Assembly (NCBI GenBank): GCA_039939375.1
Contig: JBDVJO010000005.1
Location: 186,001 to 250,000 of the forward strand
DNA: 64,000 nucleotides
Direction: 5' to 3'
From: Paracrocinitomix sp039939375
Lineage (GTDB): Bacteria > Bacteroidota > Bacteroidia > Flavobacteriales_D > Crocinitomicaceae
A program made the translations under genes and the position numbers. The notes under the pieces are model-generated. The model was not told the DNA's origin and ran no database searches. It was given only the letters and a program-made list of their open reading frames with translations. Positions 51,963 through 61,320 of the stretch are shown here, piece after piece. Position 1 is the first letter of the stretch, and every line of letters begins with the position of its first letter.

Positions 51963-53465
51963 ATGCTTTTTGATTCCTTAGAGTTTTTACTTTTTCTACC
52001 GACAGTTATTCTGCTGTATTGGGTGCTGCCCAATAAGTTCAGGTGGATGCTTTTATTAGCAGCGAGTTACTTTTTTTATGGCTCATGGAAAGTAGAATTC
52101 CTCATCCTAATCGTCTACTCAACTTGCGTTGATTACATAGCTGCCCTTCAAATTGACAAAGCCAAAGAAAAACTGCGGAAACGGATTTGGCTGTCCCTGA
52201 GTTTAATCTCCAATTTTGGGGTGCTCTTTATTTTTAAATACTTCAATTTTTTTATTGGCAAGCGTTGGTTTTTTCAGGAGTTTGAAGCGGCACACCCTAA
52301 AGTTGAGTGGCTCACTTCATTTTTAGAATATGGAATCCCAGTTGGAATTTCATTCTATACATTTCAAACCGTTGGATACACGATAGATGTATATCAAGGC
52401 AAGGCAAAACCAGAAAGAAACATTGCCAAATTTGCCTTGTTCGTGAGCTATTTTCCTCAACTGGTTGCCGGTCCTATTGAGCGATTTTCAAAGCTACACC
52501 ATCAAATTTTCGATAAGCACAGTTTGGATTATGAAAAACTTCAAAAAGGTTTTAGACTCATACTTTACGGACTGTTTATCAAGATGGTAATTGCCGATAA
52601 TATTGCACCCATTATAGATCCAGTATTTCAAAACCCACTCCTCTATTCGCAAAGAGACAATACGATTAGTTTGTTGCTTTTCTCTTTACAAATTTATGCT
52701 GATTTTCATGGTTACTCACTGATAGCTATTGGAGTAGCTAAATTGATGGGAGTAAACTTGATGGACAACTTCAAAACACCTTATTTCGCCACATCTATCA
52801 AAGACTTTTGGTCGCGCTGGCACATGTCTTTGTCTAATTGGTTTCGCGATTACTTGTACATTCCTCTAGGTGGCAACAAGGTCTCTTATTTAAGATGGAT
52901 GCTAAATATTTTAATTGTGTTTATCGTAAGTGGAATTTGGCACGGCGCTAACTTTACGTTTATTGTTTGGGGAGCAATTCACGGATTAATGTACCTCAGC
53001 GAGCAAGTCTTTACCAGAGCTAATTTGTTACAATCAAAAGGCCTCTTAATGAAAGGACTTGGTCTAATTAAAACTTTTTTCATCATTAATTTGGCTTGGT
53101 TATTTTTCAGGTCAGACTCTTTAGCAAAGGCCTATTTATCTCTGACTCGGATTTTTGGAATGGAGCCCAACCCTAGCACCTACACCAGCATTCAAACCAC
53201 TGAACGCAGCGAAGTAAATGAAGCCATAGAATTAAGTTTAAGTGCTCAACAGCTAGAATTTGCCAGTCTAGATTTAAATTGGGTTTTATTGATTCCGTTA
53301 TTACTTCTTTTTGGCCTTGAATTATTTATTCAAAAATCTAGATTTGACATCAGCATAGCCAAATGGCCATTTGCTTTAAGGTGGCTGACCTATGCCGGTT
53401 TAATTTACTTTGTTCTTGCTATGTCAGGGGCAGATTTCTATCAATTCATTTACTTTCAATTCTAA
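51963..53465 (+). CDS. MBOAT family O-acyltransferase (AlgI-like)
   Basis: 500 residues, about ten helices. Motifs QTVGYTIDVYQGKAKPERN, FPQLVAGPIERF and the catalytic-histidine region SGIWHGANFTFIVWGAIHGL identify the AlgI/DltB branch. It takes acyl groups across the membrane and, with a periplasmic SGNH partner, O-acetylates a polysaccharide. The partner is the next gene (TAATG overlap). Which polymer is modified is not evident. Confidence 0.9.
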   Translation: MLFDSLEFLLFLPTVILLYWVLPNKFRWMLLLAASYFFYGSWKVEFLILIVYSTCVDYIAALQIDKAKEKLRKRIWLSLSLISNFGVLFIFKYFNFFIGKRWFFQEFEAAHPKVEWLTSFLEYGIPVGISFYTFQTVGYTIDVYQGKAKPERNIAKFALFVSYFPQLVAGPIERFSKLHHQIFDKHSLDYEKLQKGFRLILYGLFIKMVIADNIAPIIDPVFQNPLLYSQRDNTISLLLFSLQIYADFHGYSLIAIGVAKLMGVNLMDNFKTPYFATSIKDFWSRWHMSLSNWFRDYLYIPLGGNKVSYLRWMLNILIVFIVSGIWHGANFTFIVWGAIHGLMYLSEQVFTRANLLQSKGLLMKGLGLIKTFFIINLAWLFFRSDSLAKAYLSLTRIFGMEPNPSTYTSIQTTERSEVNEAIELSLSAQQLEFASLDLNWVLLIPLLLLFGLELFIQKSRFDISIAKWPFALRWLTYAGLIYFVLAMSGADFYQFIYFQF

Positions 53466-54463
53466 TGGAGATGTTTAAAAAAATAGCGCTCCGAATAGTT
53501 TTGTTAGCAGGCATTTTGTTGCTATCAAATGTCATTTATAAGCAAACCACTTATTCAGACGATTTAGAGTCTGACGCTAATATTTTAACGAAATTTGAGA
53601 AGGCACAAGAAAATGCCGATATCTTATACTTTTCATCTTCTCCAAACGCGACTTTTGCTGATGGTGTAGATCAGGATACCCGATCTATATCTAACATGGT
53701 AGATGACAGTATCTCTGAATATAAAATCATGTCTGTTGACACAGGAGCAATTCATGCAGGCGTGTTTAAAAAGTTAATTCAATTGATTCCGGATAACTCA
53801 AAAACCAAGAAAATAATAATCCATCTTAACTACAGAAGTTTAGGTATTGGCTGGATTCAATCTAGTTTAGAAAATGCCATTTTAAAAGAGTTTCCATTTT
53901 ATTCTAATCGACCAGTGATAGTGAGTAGATTTCTTCAAGGATTAAATACTTATGAGGCTGTGGCTCCTGCCGAAAGAAAAAGGCTCATGTTGAATTATTG
54001 GGCAACTCAACCACTCCCGTTTGACCCTCCAAAAAATACGGTAGAAAATTGGTGTGCCGTTGAAAAGTGGGGAGATTGGACAAATCCAAAAAGACAACTT
54101 GCCGATCATTACATTAAAAACTACGCCTTCTCTATTCAAGAAGACAACCCTAGATTACAAGATTATGACGCTATCGTTGAACTCTGCGAAGCTAAAAACA
54201 TTGACCTCATTTATGTGATTTTACCAGAAAATGTGGAAGAGGCCGAAATGTTGGTAGATCCAGATTTAGTCGATTTAATGAAATCAAACCGTGATTTAAT
54301 TAAAAAAAGGTACGAATCTAAAGGTGTTGAAGTGATTGATTGTTTTGATTTGTTGCCAGACGAAGATTTCTTAGAACGAAATTTTCCGTCTGAACATTAT
54401 TTTGAACATGGCAGGAAAGCCATAGCTTCAAAAATCATAGAGCGATTGAATAAAATCAACTAA
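53465..54463 (+). CDS. SGNH-like partner of the MBOAT acyltransferase
   Basis: 332 residues from ATG 53465, whose A is the last base of the MBOAT stop. An N-terminal anchor helix (LRIVLLAGILLLSNVIY) leads to a periplasmic SGNH-hydrolase-like domain: ILYFSSSPNATFADG at the nucleophile position, KKIIIHLNYRSLGIGW, and the His region FPSEHYFEHGRKAIA near the end. AlgX/AlgJ/DltD-type proteins act this way with MBOAT enzymes. Sequence divergence makes the subfamily uncertain. Confidence 0.65.
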   Translation: MEMFKKIALRIVLLAGILLLSNVIYKQTTYSDDLESDANILTKFEKAQENADILYFSSSPNATFADGVDQDTRSISNMVDDSISEYKIMSVDTGAIHAGVFKKLIQLIPDNSKTKKIIIHLNYRSLGIGWIQSSLENAILKEFPFYSNRPVIVSRFLQGLNTYEAVAPAERKRLMLNYWATQPLPFDPPKNTVENWCAVEKWGDWTNPKRQLADHYIKNYAFSIQEDNPRLQDYDAIVELCEAKNIDLIYVILPENVEEAEMLVDPDLVDLMKSNRDLIKKRYESKGVEVIDCFDLLPDEDFLERNFPSEHYFEHGRKAIASKIIERLNKIN

Positions 54464-54477
54464 ACCCAGCTAATTGT

Positions 54478-54485
54478 TACATTTG
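54478..54485 (+). promoter_or_regulatory. -7 element directly upstream of the GT9 gene
   Basis: TACATTTG, a perfect TAnnTTTG, five bases before the GTG start at 54491. Use would give a leaderless or nearly leaderless transcript. No -33 TTG at 17-23 bp. Confidence 0.35.
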
Positions 54486-54490
54486 CTATT

Positions 54491-55465
54491 GTGCAGAAAA
54501 TCTTAATCATACGTTTTAGTTCAATTGGAGATATTATTCTCACAACTCCAGTTATTCGTTGTTTAAAAACACAGTTAAAATGTGAATTGCATTATGTCAC
54601 TAAAAAGTCTTATGCCGGGATTCTTGAAGCCAACCCTCATATTGACAAGGTGATTGCCTTTGACCATGAAATTGATGATGTAATTCAAGAACTTCAAACT
54701 GAAAACTATGATTTTGTTGTTGATTTGCACCGAAATTTGAGGAGCACCCGCTTAAAGAAAAAACTCAAAAAACCATCTGCCAGTTTTCCTAAATTGAACC
54801 GCCAGAAGTTCATTTATACCACATTTAAAAAAGATGTGATGCCGGATGTTCACATTGTAGATCGCTATTTTGAAGCTGTTAAACGTCTTTCTGTAAGTAA
54901 TGATCAAATGGGACTGGATTATTTCATACCAAAAGAAGATGAGGTAAACTTACACGAATACCAAATTCCTTCTGATTACATTGCCTTTTCTCTTGGCGCT
55001 CAGTTTGCCACCAAGCGCTTGCCTAATCACAAGATTATTGAAATTATTCAAGGAGTTGAAGGCCAAGTTGTACTATTAGGCGGACCAGATGACTCGGAAA
55101 ATGCCAAAACCGTTGAAGAGGCTTGCAAAAACACCATAAATTTGGTAGGAAAGCTTAATTTAAATCAATCGGCGTCTGTTGTCAAACAGGCCAAAGTTGT
55201 GATCACGCATGACACTGGGTTAATGCATGTAGCGGCCGCTTTTAACAAACGGATTGTCTCTGTTTGGGGAAACACAACTCCTAAGCTAGGAATGTATCCC
55301 TATCTACCGAAAAGTGCTAACAACTTTACAACTCATGAAGTTGAAGTGAACTGCAGACCTTGTTCAAAAATTGGCTACCAAAAATGCCCCAAAAAGCATT
55401 TTAAGTGCATGGAGCAGCAAGATGTTAAAACAATTATTACTGCTCTAAAGGCAAGTAATAACTAA
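54491..55465 (+). CDS. GT9 family glycosyltransferase (heptosyltransferase-like)
   Basis: 324 residues, GTG start. GT-B fold with the family N-terminus KILIIRFSSIGDIILTTPVIRCL and the donor-binding ITHDTGLMHVAAAFNKRIVSVWG. A cysteine cluster near the end (CRPCSKIGYQKCPKKHFKC) is common in Bacteroidota members. Expected to add heptose or another sugar to the LPS core on the cytoplasmic side. Lies downstream of the O-acylation pair; its 3' end overlaps the convergent lipoprotein gene by 29 bp. Confidence 0.85.
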   Translation: MQKILIIRFSSIGDIILTTPVIRCLKTQLKCELHYVTKKSYAGILEANPHIDKVIAFDHEIDDVIQELQTENYDFVVDLHRNLRSTRLKKKLKKPSASFPKLNRQKFIYTTFKKDVMPDVHIVDRYFEAVKRLSVSNDQMGLDYFIPKEDEVNLHEYQIPSDYIAFSLGAQFATKRLPNHKIIEIIQGVEGQVVLLGGPDDSENAKTVEEACKNTINLVGKLNLNQSASVVKQAKVVITHDTGLMHVAAAFNKRIVSVWGNTTPKLGMYPYLPKSANNFTTHEVEVNCRPCSKIGYQKCPKKHFKCMEQQDVKTIITALKASNN

Positions 55466-56153
55466 AGTATCCTACGTAAATAGGTGCATCTAAAACGCCT
55501 TCCATTTCAGTGTTTAACTCGTGGTCACCATACAAGAAGTTATAATCTTCACTCATTTCATCTGTATACTCTATTTCTAATCTGACACCTGTATCACAAC
55601 TTAACAGTTTGCTTTTATTCTCTTCTGTTTGAGAAATTCCACCAGCGTAATCCCATCCGAATCCAGAAAAATAAACAGGAGCTTCGTTCCATTCAGTAAA
55701 CTCTTTAAGAGTAGTTCCTAAAGAAAAACCACATCTTGAAGGAATAACTTGTGTTGAAGTTGCCGAATAATCCTTGTTCCAAATAAAGTAGCTAGCATCA
55801 ATATTTGAAAGGCTTTCATTATCGTCTTCTTCCCAAACAAACTTTACTACTCTGTCATCATGTGTAAGTGTTGTTGACAATCGCATAACCTCACCTTCTG
55901 CATACCAAGTAGTATCATCTTTTAACTGAGAAGGCTCAAAGCTTTCGTACAACTTAGTTTTAGAGTCAATAACTGCGTAATCCTCAAAAAACTCAAAACT
56001 CAATTCTGCAACTGTTGTATCGGTACTTAAAGTGTCTATTGTTACAGCCGAAGTATCTTGTTGTTCTACTTCATTTTCCTGGTTTTCTGCAGATTCAGAT
56101 CCACATGAAATTAATAATACTCCAATAATTGGGGTGATGATAAACTTTTTCAT
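55437..56153 (-). CDS. Lipoprotein of unknown function
   Basis: 238 residues. Lipobox GVLLISC, Cys17 the likely lipidation site, followed by an acidic linker (SESAENQENEVEQQDTSA). The mature domain has one cysteine pair (SRCGFSLG, LLSCDTGVR) and a strand-rich C-terminus. The stop abuts the thioesterase-side operon: its ATG follows the thioesterase stop with no gap, implying coupled expression. Function unknown. Confidence 0.6.
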   Translation of the reverse strand: MKKFIITPIIGVLLISCGSESAENQENEVEQQDTSAVTIDTLSTDTTVAELSFEFFEDYAVIDSKTKLYESFEPSQLKDDTTWYAEGEVMRLSTTLTHDDRVVKFVWEEDDNESLSNIDASYFIWNKDYSATSTQVIPSRCGFSLGTTLKEFTEWNEAPVYFSGFGWDYAGGISQTEENKSKLLSCDTGVRLEIEYTDEMSEDYNFLYGDHELNTEMEGVLDAPIYVGYFSYYLPLEQ

Positions 56154-56663
56154 TTAACTAAATATTGATTTTAATTCTGTAGCATCTTGCGGCTTCATTT
56201 TACCCGCAATAACTAAACTTAATTGCCTTCTTCTTAAAGCCGCTTCGTAGCGCTTTTTTTCTTGTTCTGTTTCGGGAATCAATTCAGGGACGTTAATCGG
56301 TCCTCCGTTTTGATCTACTGCCACAAAGGTATAGATAGCTTCATTTACCTGTTTCTTTGCTCCTGTAAGCCGATCTTCAACAAAAACATCAATCATTACT
56401 TCCATAGAAGAGGTGTAAGCGCGTGTCACTTTAGATTCTAATGTAACTATTGCTCCTAAATCTATCGGCTCACCAAAAGCCACATTATTAATAGATGCAG
56501 TTACCACTACTCTTTTAGAATGTCTATGAGCAGAAACGGCTGCAATTTCGTCCATCCAGGCCAATAATGCCCCACCAAATAACTTACCTAAGGTATTTGT
56601 TTCATGTGGCAAAACCACCTTGGTTGAAATAGCTAAGGTCTCTTTCGCTGTTTTCGTTTTCAT
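56154..56663 (-). CDS. Acyl-CoA thioesterase, hotdog fold
   Basis: 169 residues. The YciA/BFIT-like motif NTLGKLFGGALLAWMDEIAAVSAHRHS contains the conserved Asn, the GG turn and the catalytic Asp/Glu pair (quoted in part: KLFGGALLAWMDE). Hydrolyses acyl-CoA esters in the cytoplasm. The C-terminal KKRYEAALRRRQL helix is typical of the acyl-CoA thioesterase group. Likely co-translated with the lipoprotein gene that follows. Confidence 0.88.
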   Translation of the reverse strand: MKTKTAKETLAISTKVVLPHETNTLGKLFGGALLAWMDEIAAVSAHRHSKRVVVTASINNVAFGEPIDLGAIVTLESKVTRAYTSSMEVMIDVFVEDRLTGAKKQVNEAIYTFVAVDQNGGPINVPELIPETEQEKKRYEAALRRRQLSLVIAGKMKPQDATELKSIFS

Positions 56664-56693
56664 GCTGCAAATTTATCGATTTTATAGACAAAA

Positions 56694-56726
56694 AAAATCC
56701 CTCTTAACAAAGTCAAGAGGGATTTT
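56694..56726 (-). terminator. Intrinsic terminator of the PpiD-like gene
   Basis: 12-bp perfect stem AAAATCCCTCTT / AAGAGGGATTTT with a 9-nt loop, T-run on the minus strand. Lies between the PpiD-like stop (56745) and the thioesterase start (56663). Confidence 0.85.
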
Positions 56727-56744
56727 GTAATATCGATTAGACTA

Positions 56745-58958
56745 TTATTGATATTGTTTTTTTCTTCTGTTGTCTTGCACATCTGCCTTTTCTCTCAATG
56801 ATCTAATCACTAAGTTATCTGCAGAACCACGGCGCGCCGTTTGTGTATAATCTTTTTCAGTTGAATAATCTGCAGCTTCAGGAGCCTCAGTAATACCATC
56901 TAAAATAATTACATAAACACCTGCACGTCCTTTTAAAGGAACTGACATTGCACCAACTTTAAACTCATCTCTGAACACGGCTCCAATTACTTCAGGCTCG
57001 TTCCCACCACCACCGGCGATTACATTTGCTCCGAAAGTTAATTGTGCATTTAAAATGTTTCCTTTCGTCATTACAGCAGCAACCTCTTGCAATGAATTCT
57101 TGCCTGACATCTTCTCCATGTAAACTTTTGCTTGCTTGTCTTTTAAAGCTGAGAACCTCATTTGCTCTTTTACATCTTCAAATTCAGGTTCACCTTCTTC
57201 AATTACATTAGCTAAATAAGCAACAACATACTTGTCTCCATCTAAAATTGGATCAGAAATATTTCCTTCAATAGCATTTCTACCAAAAGCAAATCTCATC
57301 ATCTTCTCATAGTTATCCATCCCGGTAACATAAGTTTGATTGATCCAAATTCTACTATTCATTACCGTATAGTTGCTATCTGCAGCCATTGTATAGAAAG
57401 CAGAATCTTTTTTAGATTCATTGATTTCAAAGATGTAGTCATACACTTGCTCTTCAGCATATTTCATTGTGTTTTCAGAAGGCTTCACCTTTTTAGTCAC
57501 AATTGCCAATTTAGGTACGTTACGTTCACCTCTTCCTAACACTTCAACAATGTGGAAACCAAATTGTGTTTTAACCAATTGTAATTTTCCGATTTCACCG
57601 TTGAAAGATGCATCATTAAATTCAGGAACCATTCTTCCTTCAGGGAACCATTTATATTCTCCATTAGTTGCTAACGAACCCGGATCATCTGAATGCTCAT
57701 TCACCATAGCAACAAAGTTGTCATTCGCTTCAATTTCGGCAATGATTTCTTCAGCTTTCAATTTTGCCTCTTCTTCAGTTCTTGTCGCATCAATATTGAT
57801 AAGAATATGTCTTACCCAAGATTGGTTTTCTTTTCTTAAGTCAGTTACTTTCGCAATGAACATTACATTATCACCACTGTTTGACTCAATTGCAGCAAAA
57901 GGACCGATTACATCACCTACTTGCGCTTCTTGAATGGCATCATCTGCAACAAGCGGATAAGAACCAGATGGCTGGAATTGATTTCTTGGTAAAGTTAATT
58001 CTTCTGTTCCGGCAGTGAATTCAATTGAATCATTACCAGCTTGAACTGAAGAATGTACATTCATGAATGCTAAATTATTTTCAGCTTTCGTGAATTTTTC
58101 TTTCAATGAATTCATTTCATATTCTAAATCTTTATAATCTTCTGGCGTTGGTACGATTGGAATAGTAATAAAATCAACTACTCTCGTTTCATCCATTTCG
58201 TATTGCTTTTCTGATTTGTGCTCTTCGTAATAAGCTTTTAAATCTTCGTCAGTTAATTCAATTTCATCAAAAGCAATGTCTGAATATTTTTGAACTACAA
58301 ACCTTACAGATCTTACTTCATTACCTGCTAAATAAGCTGATTCAGCCTCTAAAGAATTTACATATAATCCTTTTTTGATCAAGCTCACATACTTATCTGC
58401 AACACGTGTATCTTTCAATTCTTTTTCAAAAGCACTCCATTGTCTTCTACCTTCCATCCACTGTTCTCTTTGCTCTTCAGTTTCTGGTTCAATTTCAAGA
58501 TTGTTGATGAAGTTACTCACTGAGTCTCTAGAAAATGTTCCGTCCATAGAGTTGAACATAGGAACTTGCTCTACCCAAGGGTGGATATGATTTCCTAACA
58601 ACATATCATTCAACTCAGCAGAAGTACAAACCAATCCAAGTTTTTCAAACTCTCTTTCCATTAAGTTTCTTCTGATCGCTTCATTAAAAGCTTGATCTTC
58701 AGCTGAAATCTCTCTTTGTTTATTCCATTCTTGCTGTTGTTGAGCTGCCGTTGATTTTTCACGATTAACGTAAACATCTCTCAATTCAGAATACTCATCT
58801 TCGTCAATTGCTTCTCCGTAAACGGTTGCCGTAGGTAAATTCTCTACGTCATTTCCGCTACTTTTAAACATGTCCGTAAAGATGAAAGCTAACATTGCTC
58901 CACCAATAACGATCAACAAAAGCACCGAGTTTTTCTGTATTTGTCCAATTACTGCCAT
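56745..58958 (-). CDS. PpiD/SurA-like peptidyl-prolyl isomerase, membrane anchored
   Basis: 737 residues: short cytoplasmic tail, one anchor helix (VLLLIVIGGAMLAFIFTDMF), a long SurA_N-like chaperone region (about 40-345), a parvulin domain (about 345-440; VRHILINI, SDDPGSLATNGEYKWFPEG and KTQFGFHIVEVLGRGER), and a C-terminal helical/strand part. It assists folding of exported outer-membrane proteins near the inner membrane. E. coli PpiD is about 620 residues; this longer form is usual for Bacteroidota. Single-gene unit with its own terminator. Confidence 0.9.
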   Translation of the reverse strand: MAVIGQIQKNSVLLLIVIGGAMLAFIFTDMFKSSGNDVENLPTATVYGEAIDEDEYSELRDVYVNREKSTAAQQQQEWNKQREISAEDQAFNEAIRRNLMEREFEKLGLVCTSAELNDMLLGNHIHPWVEQVPMFNSMDGTFSRDSVSNFINNLEIEPETEEQREQWMEGRRQWSAFEKELKDTRVADKYVSLIKKGLYVNSLEAESAYLAGNEVRSVRFVVQKYSDIAFDEIELTDEDLKAYYEEHKSEKQYEMDETRVVDFITIPIVPTPEDYKDLEYEMNSLKEKFTKAENNLAFMNVHSSVQAGNDSIEFTAGTEELTLPRNQFQPSGSYPLVADDAIQEAQVGDVIGPFAAIESNSGDNVMFIAKVTDLRKENQSWVRHILINIDATRTEEEAKLKAEEIIAEIEANDNFVAMVNEHSDDPGSLATNGEYKWFPEGRMVPEFNDASFNGEIGKLQLVKTQFGFHIVEVLGRGERNVPKLAIVTKKVKPSENTMKYAEEQVYDYIFEINESKKDSAFYTMAADSNYTVMNSRIWINQTYVTGMDNYEKMMRFAFGRNAIEGNISDPILDGDKYVVAYLANVIEEGEPEFEDVKEQMRFSALKDKQAKVYMEKMSGKNSLQEVAAVMTKGNILNAQLTFGANVIAGGGGNEPEVIGAVFRDEFKVGAMSVPLKGRAGVYVIILDGITEAPEAADYSTEKDYTQTARRGSADNLVIRSLREKADVQDNRRKKQYQ

Positions 58959-59203
58959 TTCAATTTCAATTTAATCCCGCCTCAATTAATATTTACGGGC
59001 TGCGAATATAACCCTAATCACTGAAAAATAAAAGACTGAAGGTCCTAATTTTTTCTTAAATAAAACTTGAAGCGAAAAAGTGCGTAAGAAAGCGTACAAT
59101 AAATGCAATAATTTGTAGCTTTGGCGCAAATTTTTTTGAACTAATCTTTGGGTAATTTATTTCTCAACTTTGGTTCAAAAAGCACTAGACTTATACAAGA
59201 CAG

Positions 59204-60181
59204 ATGAAAACGGTTCAATTTAGAGAGGCTTTGAGAGAAGCCATGTCAGAAGAGATGAGAGTTGATAACAGTGTTTTTCTTTTAGGAGAAGAAGTAGCTG
59301 AATATAACGGAGCTTATAAAGTTTCTCAAGGAATGCTGGATGAATTTGGTGAAAAAAGAGTGATTGATACTCCTATCGCCGAGTTAGGTTTTACTGGAAT
59401 TGCTGTTGGTGCAGCAATGAACGGACTTCGACCAATCGTTGAATTCATGACTTGGAATTTCGCGATTTTAGCGGCTGATCAAATCATCAATGAAGCGGCT
59501 AAAATTTTGCAAATGTCTGGTGGACAAATCGGATGCCCGATTGTTTTTAGAGGTGGTAACGGAACAGCTGGGCAGCTGGGTGCTACGCACTCCCAAAGTT
59601 TTGAAGCTTTTTATGCGCACGTTCCTGGATTAAAAGTGATTACACCATCAACTCCTTATGACGCAAAAGGTTTATTAAAAGCCGCGATTAGAGATAACGA
59701 CCCAGTTGTTTTCTTAGAATCTGAAAAGATGTATGGAGACAAAGGTGAAATTCCTGAAGGAGAATACATCATTCCAATTGGAGTTGCTGATGTTAAAAGA
59801 GCTGGGACAGATGTTACGATCGTTAGTTTTGGAAAGATCATCAAAGAATGTCATGCAGCTGCAGATGAATTAGCAAAAGAAGGAATCAATGCTGAAATCA
59901 TTGATTTAAGAACTATCAGACCAATTGATTATGCTGCCGTTGTAGAATCTGTTAAGAAAACGAATCGTTGTGTGGTTGTTGAAGAATCTTGGCCTTTGGC
60001 TTCTATTGCTTCTGAAATTGCATATCATTTACAAAACTATGCGTTTGATTATTTAGATGCTCCTGTTAAACGTGTAATGCAGTCAGATACGCCATTCCCA
60101 TTCAGCCCAAGTTTAATGGCGGAGGCTTTACCAAATCCAAGCAGAATTATTGCTGCGGTAAAATCTACACTTTACAAGTAA
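59204..60181 (+). CDS. pdhB: Pyruvate dehydrogenase E1 component subunit beta
   Basis: 325 residues, full length for E1 beta. Typical motifs: REALREAMSEEMRVD at the start, LGEEVAEYNGAYKVSQG, the thiamine-pyrophosphate contact region DTPIAELGFTGIAVGAA and RGGNGTAGQLGATHSQSFEA. Forms the alpha2-beta2 thiamine-dependent E1 that decarboxylates pyruvate. The alpha subunit, E2 and E3 are not in the window; scattered genes are common in Flavobacteriales. A TAnnTTTG-like CAACTTTG occurs at 59165-59172. Confidence 0.92.
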   Translation: MKTVQFREALREAMSEEMRVDNSVFLLGEEVAEYNGAYKVSQGMLDEFGEKRVIDTPIAELGFTGIAVGAAMNGLRPIVEFMTWNFAILAADQIINEAAKILQMSGGQIGCPIVFRGGNGTAGQLGATHSQSFEAFYAHVPGLKVITPSTPYDAKGLLKAAIRDNDPVVFLESEKMYGDKGEIPEGEYIIPIGVADVKRAGTDVTIVSFGKIIKECHAAADELAKEGINAEIIDLRTIRPIDYAAVVESVKKTNRCVVVEESWPLASIASEIAYHLQNYAFDYLDAPVKRVMQSDTPFPFSPSLMAEALPNPSRIIAAVKSTLYK

Positions 60182-60188
60182 ATGTTGA

Positions 60189-61265
60189 ATGTTAGAGCGC
60201 ATTCATAAGATTGTAAAGCGTTCAACCACTCCTCCTGAATCAGTAATTGAATTACTGAAAAATACTTTAATTGGTACCAATGGATCTTTGTATCAATTAC
60301 TGGATACTGAGCATAAAATTCATTCACTGCATCAGTCTCACTTCTTATATTTAGAGCGGAATAACAAGGCTATTGGCAATTTTACTATTTGCGAAAGGCC
60401 CATTAGTTTGTCTCAAAAAAATCAGCCTTCTCTTTACATTCGATATTTTGCGTTTGATGCCATTTTTCAAGGAGCAAACCAAGAAAAAGCAGTTAATAGA
60501 ACAGCATCCGGGTTCGAAAATTATTTGCAGGCCCTATTTAAAACTTCAAATTTTGATCCGGTAAACCCCGAAAAGGAAAAATCAATTTATTGGGCATTTA
60601 TAGATCCACAAAACTCGCGGTCATTTCAAATGAACAAACGTTTTGGGTTTCAAACCATAGGCAAGTTCAAAACCACTGCGTTTTCAAGAGTTAATCCCAA
60701 GAAAATCGAATCAGTGAAACGCATCAAGGAAAGTGAAAAAGTTGAAGTTTTTGGGTTAATTCAATCTTTTTATAAGCACTTTGACTTTTTCTCAGATGTC
60801 CATCTTTTTGACAATGAAGATTTCTTTGTATTGAAAGATGGGGAAGAAATTGTTGCAGGAATTCAAGCCAATCCGGTGAATTGGAAAATTAAAAATTTAC
60901 CAGGCGCCTCAGGGAAATTCTTGGTGAATTATGCACATAAGATTCCACGTCTTAAAAAACTAATTAATCCAGCAAATCATCAGTTTTTAGCTACTGAAGG
61001 CTTGTTTTGGAAACCAGGTTATGAAAATAAAATAAGTGAATTATTAGAAGGAGTATTGCACATCCAGAAAAAAAACTCCCTCTTGATCTGGACCGACTTA
61101 AACAATAACATGCTCGATCAACTTCCAGTGAAATGGGGATTCATCCAAAAAACCAAAGCGAATAACCACATAGATATTGTTGCTAAATTCAACGATTTTG
61201 AGGCTGCTGAAATTGAGCAAATCAAAAACAACAAAAAGTACCTGAGTGGATTTGACATGACATAA
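60189..61265 (+). CDS. GNAT-like acyltransferase of unknown substrate
   Basis: 358 residues, no signal peptide or membrane helix. The region IYWAFIDPQNSRSFQMNKRFGFQTIGKF (quoted part: NSRSFQMNKRFGFQ) matches the last strand-helix unit of GNAT N-acetyltransferases, and residues about 50-160 fit one GNAT domain; the second half may be a degenerate second domain. It starts 7 bp after pdhB and is probably co-transcribed. Target unknown; whether it modifies a metabolite or protein cannot be told. Confidence 0.55.
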   Translation: MLERIHKIVKRSTTPPESVIELLKNTLIGTNGSLYQLLDTEHKIHSLHQSHFLYLERNNKAIGNFTICERPISLSQKNQPSLYIRYFAFDAIFQGANQEKAVNRTASGFENYLQALFKTSNFDPVNPEKEKSIYWAFIDPQNSRSFQMNKRFGFQTIGKFKTTAFSRVNPKKIESVKRIKESEKVEVFGLIQSFYKHFDFFSDVHLFDNEDFFVLKDGEEIVAGIQANPVNWKIKNLPGASGKFLVNYAHKIPRLKKLINPANHQFLATEGLFWKPGYENKISELLEGVLHIQKKNSLLIWTDLNNNMLDQLPVKWGFIQKTKANNHIDIVAKFNDFEAAEIEQIKNNKKYLSGFDMT

Positions 61266-61320
61266 CTTTTCTAAATGCAACCTATTTTTATATAACTGCA
61301 TCAATGAAAGAAAAGCACTT

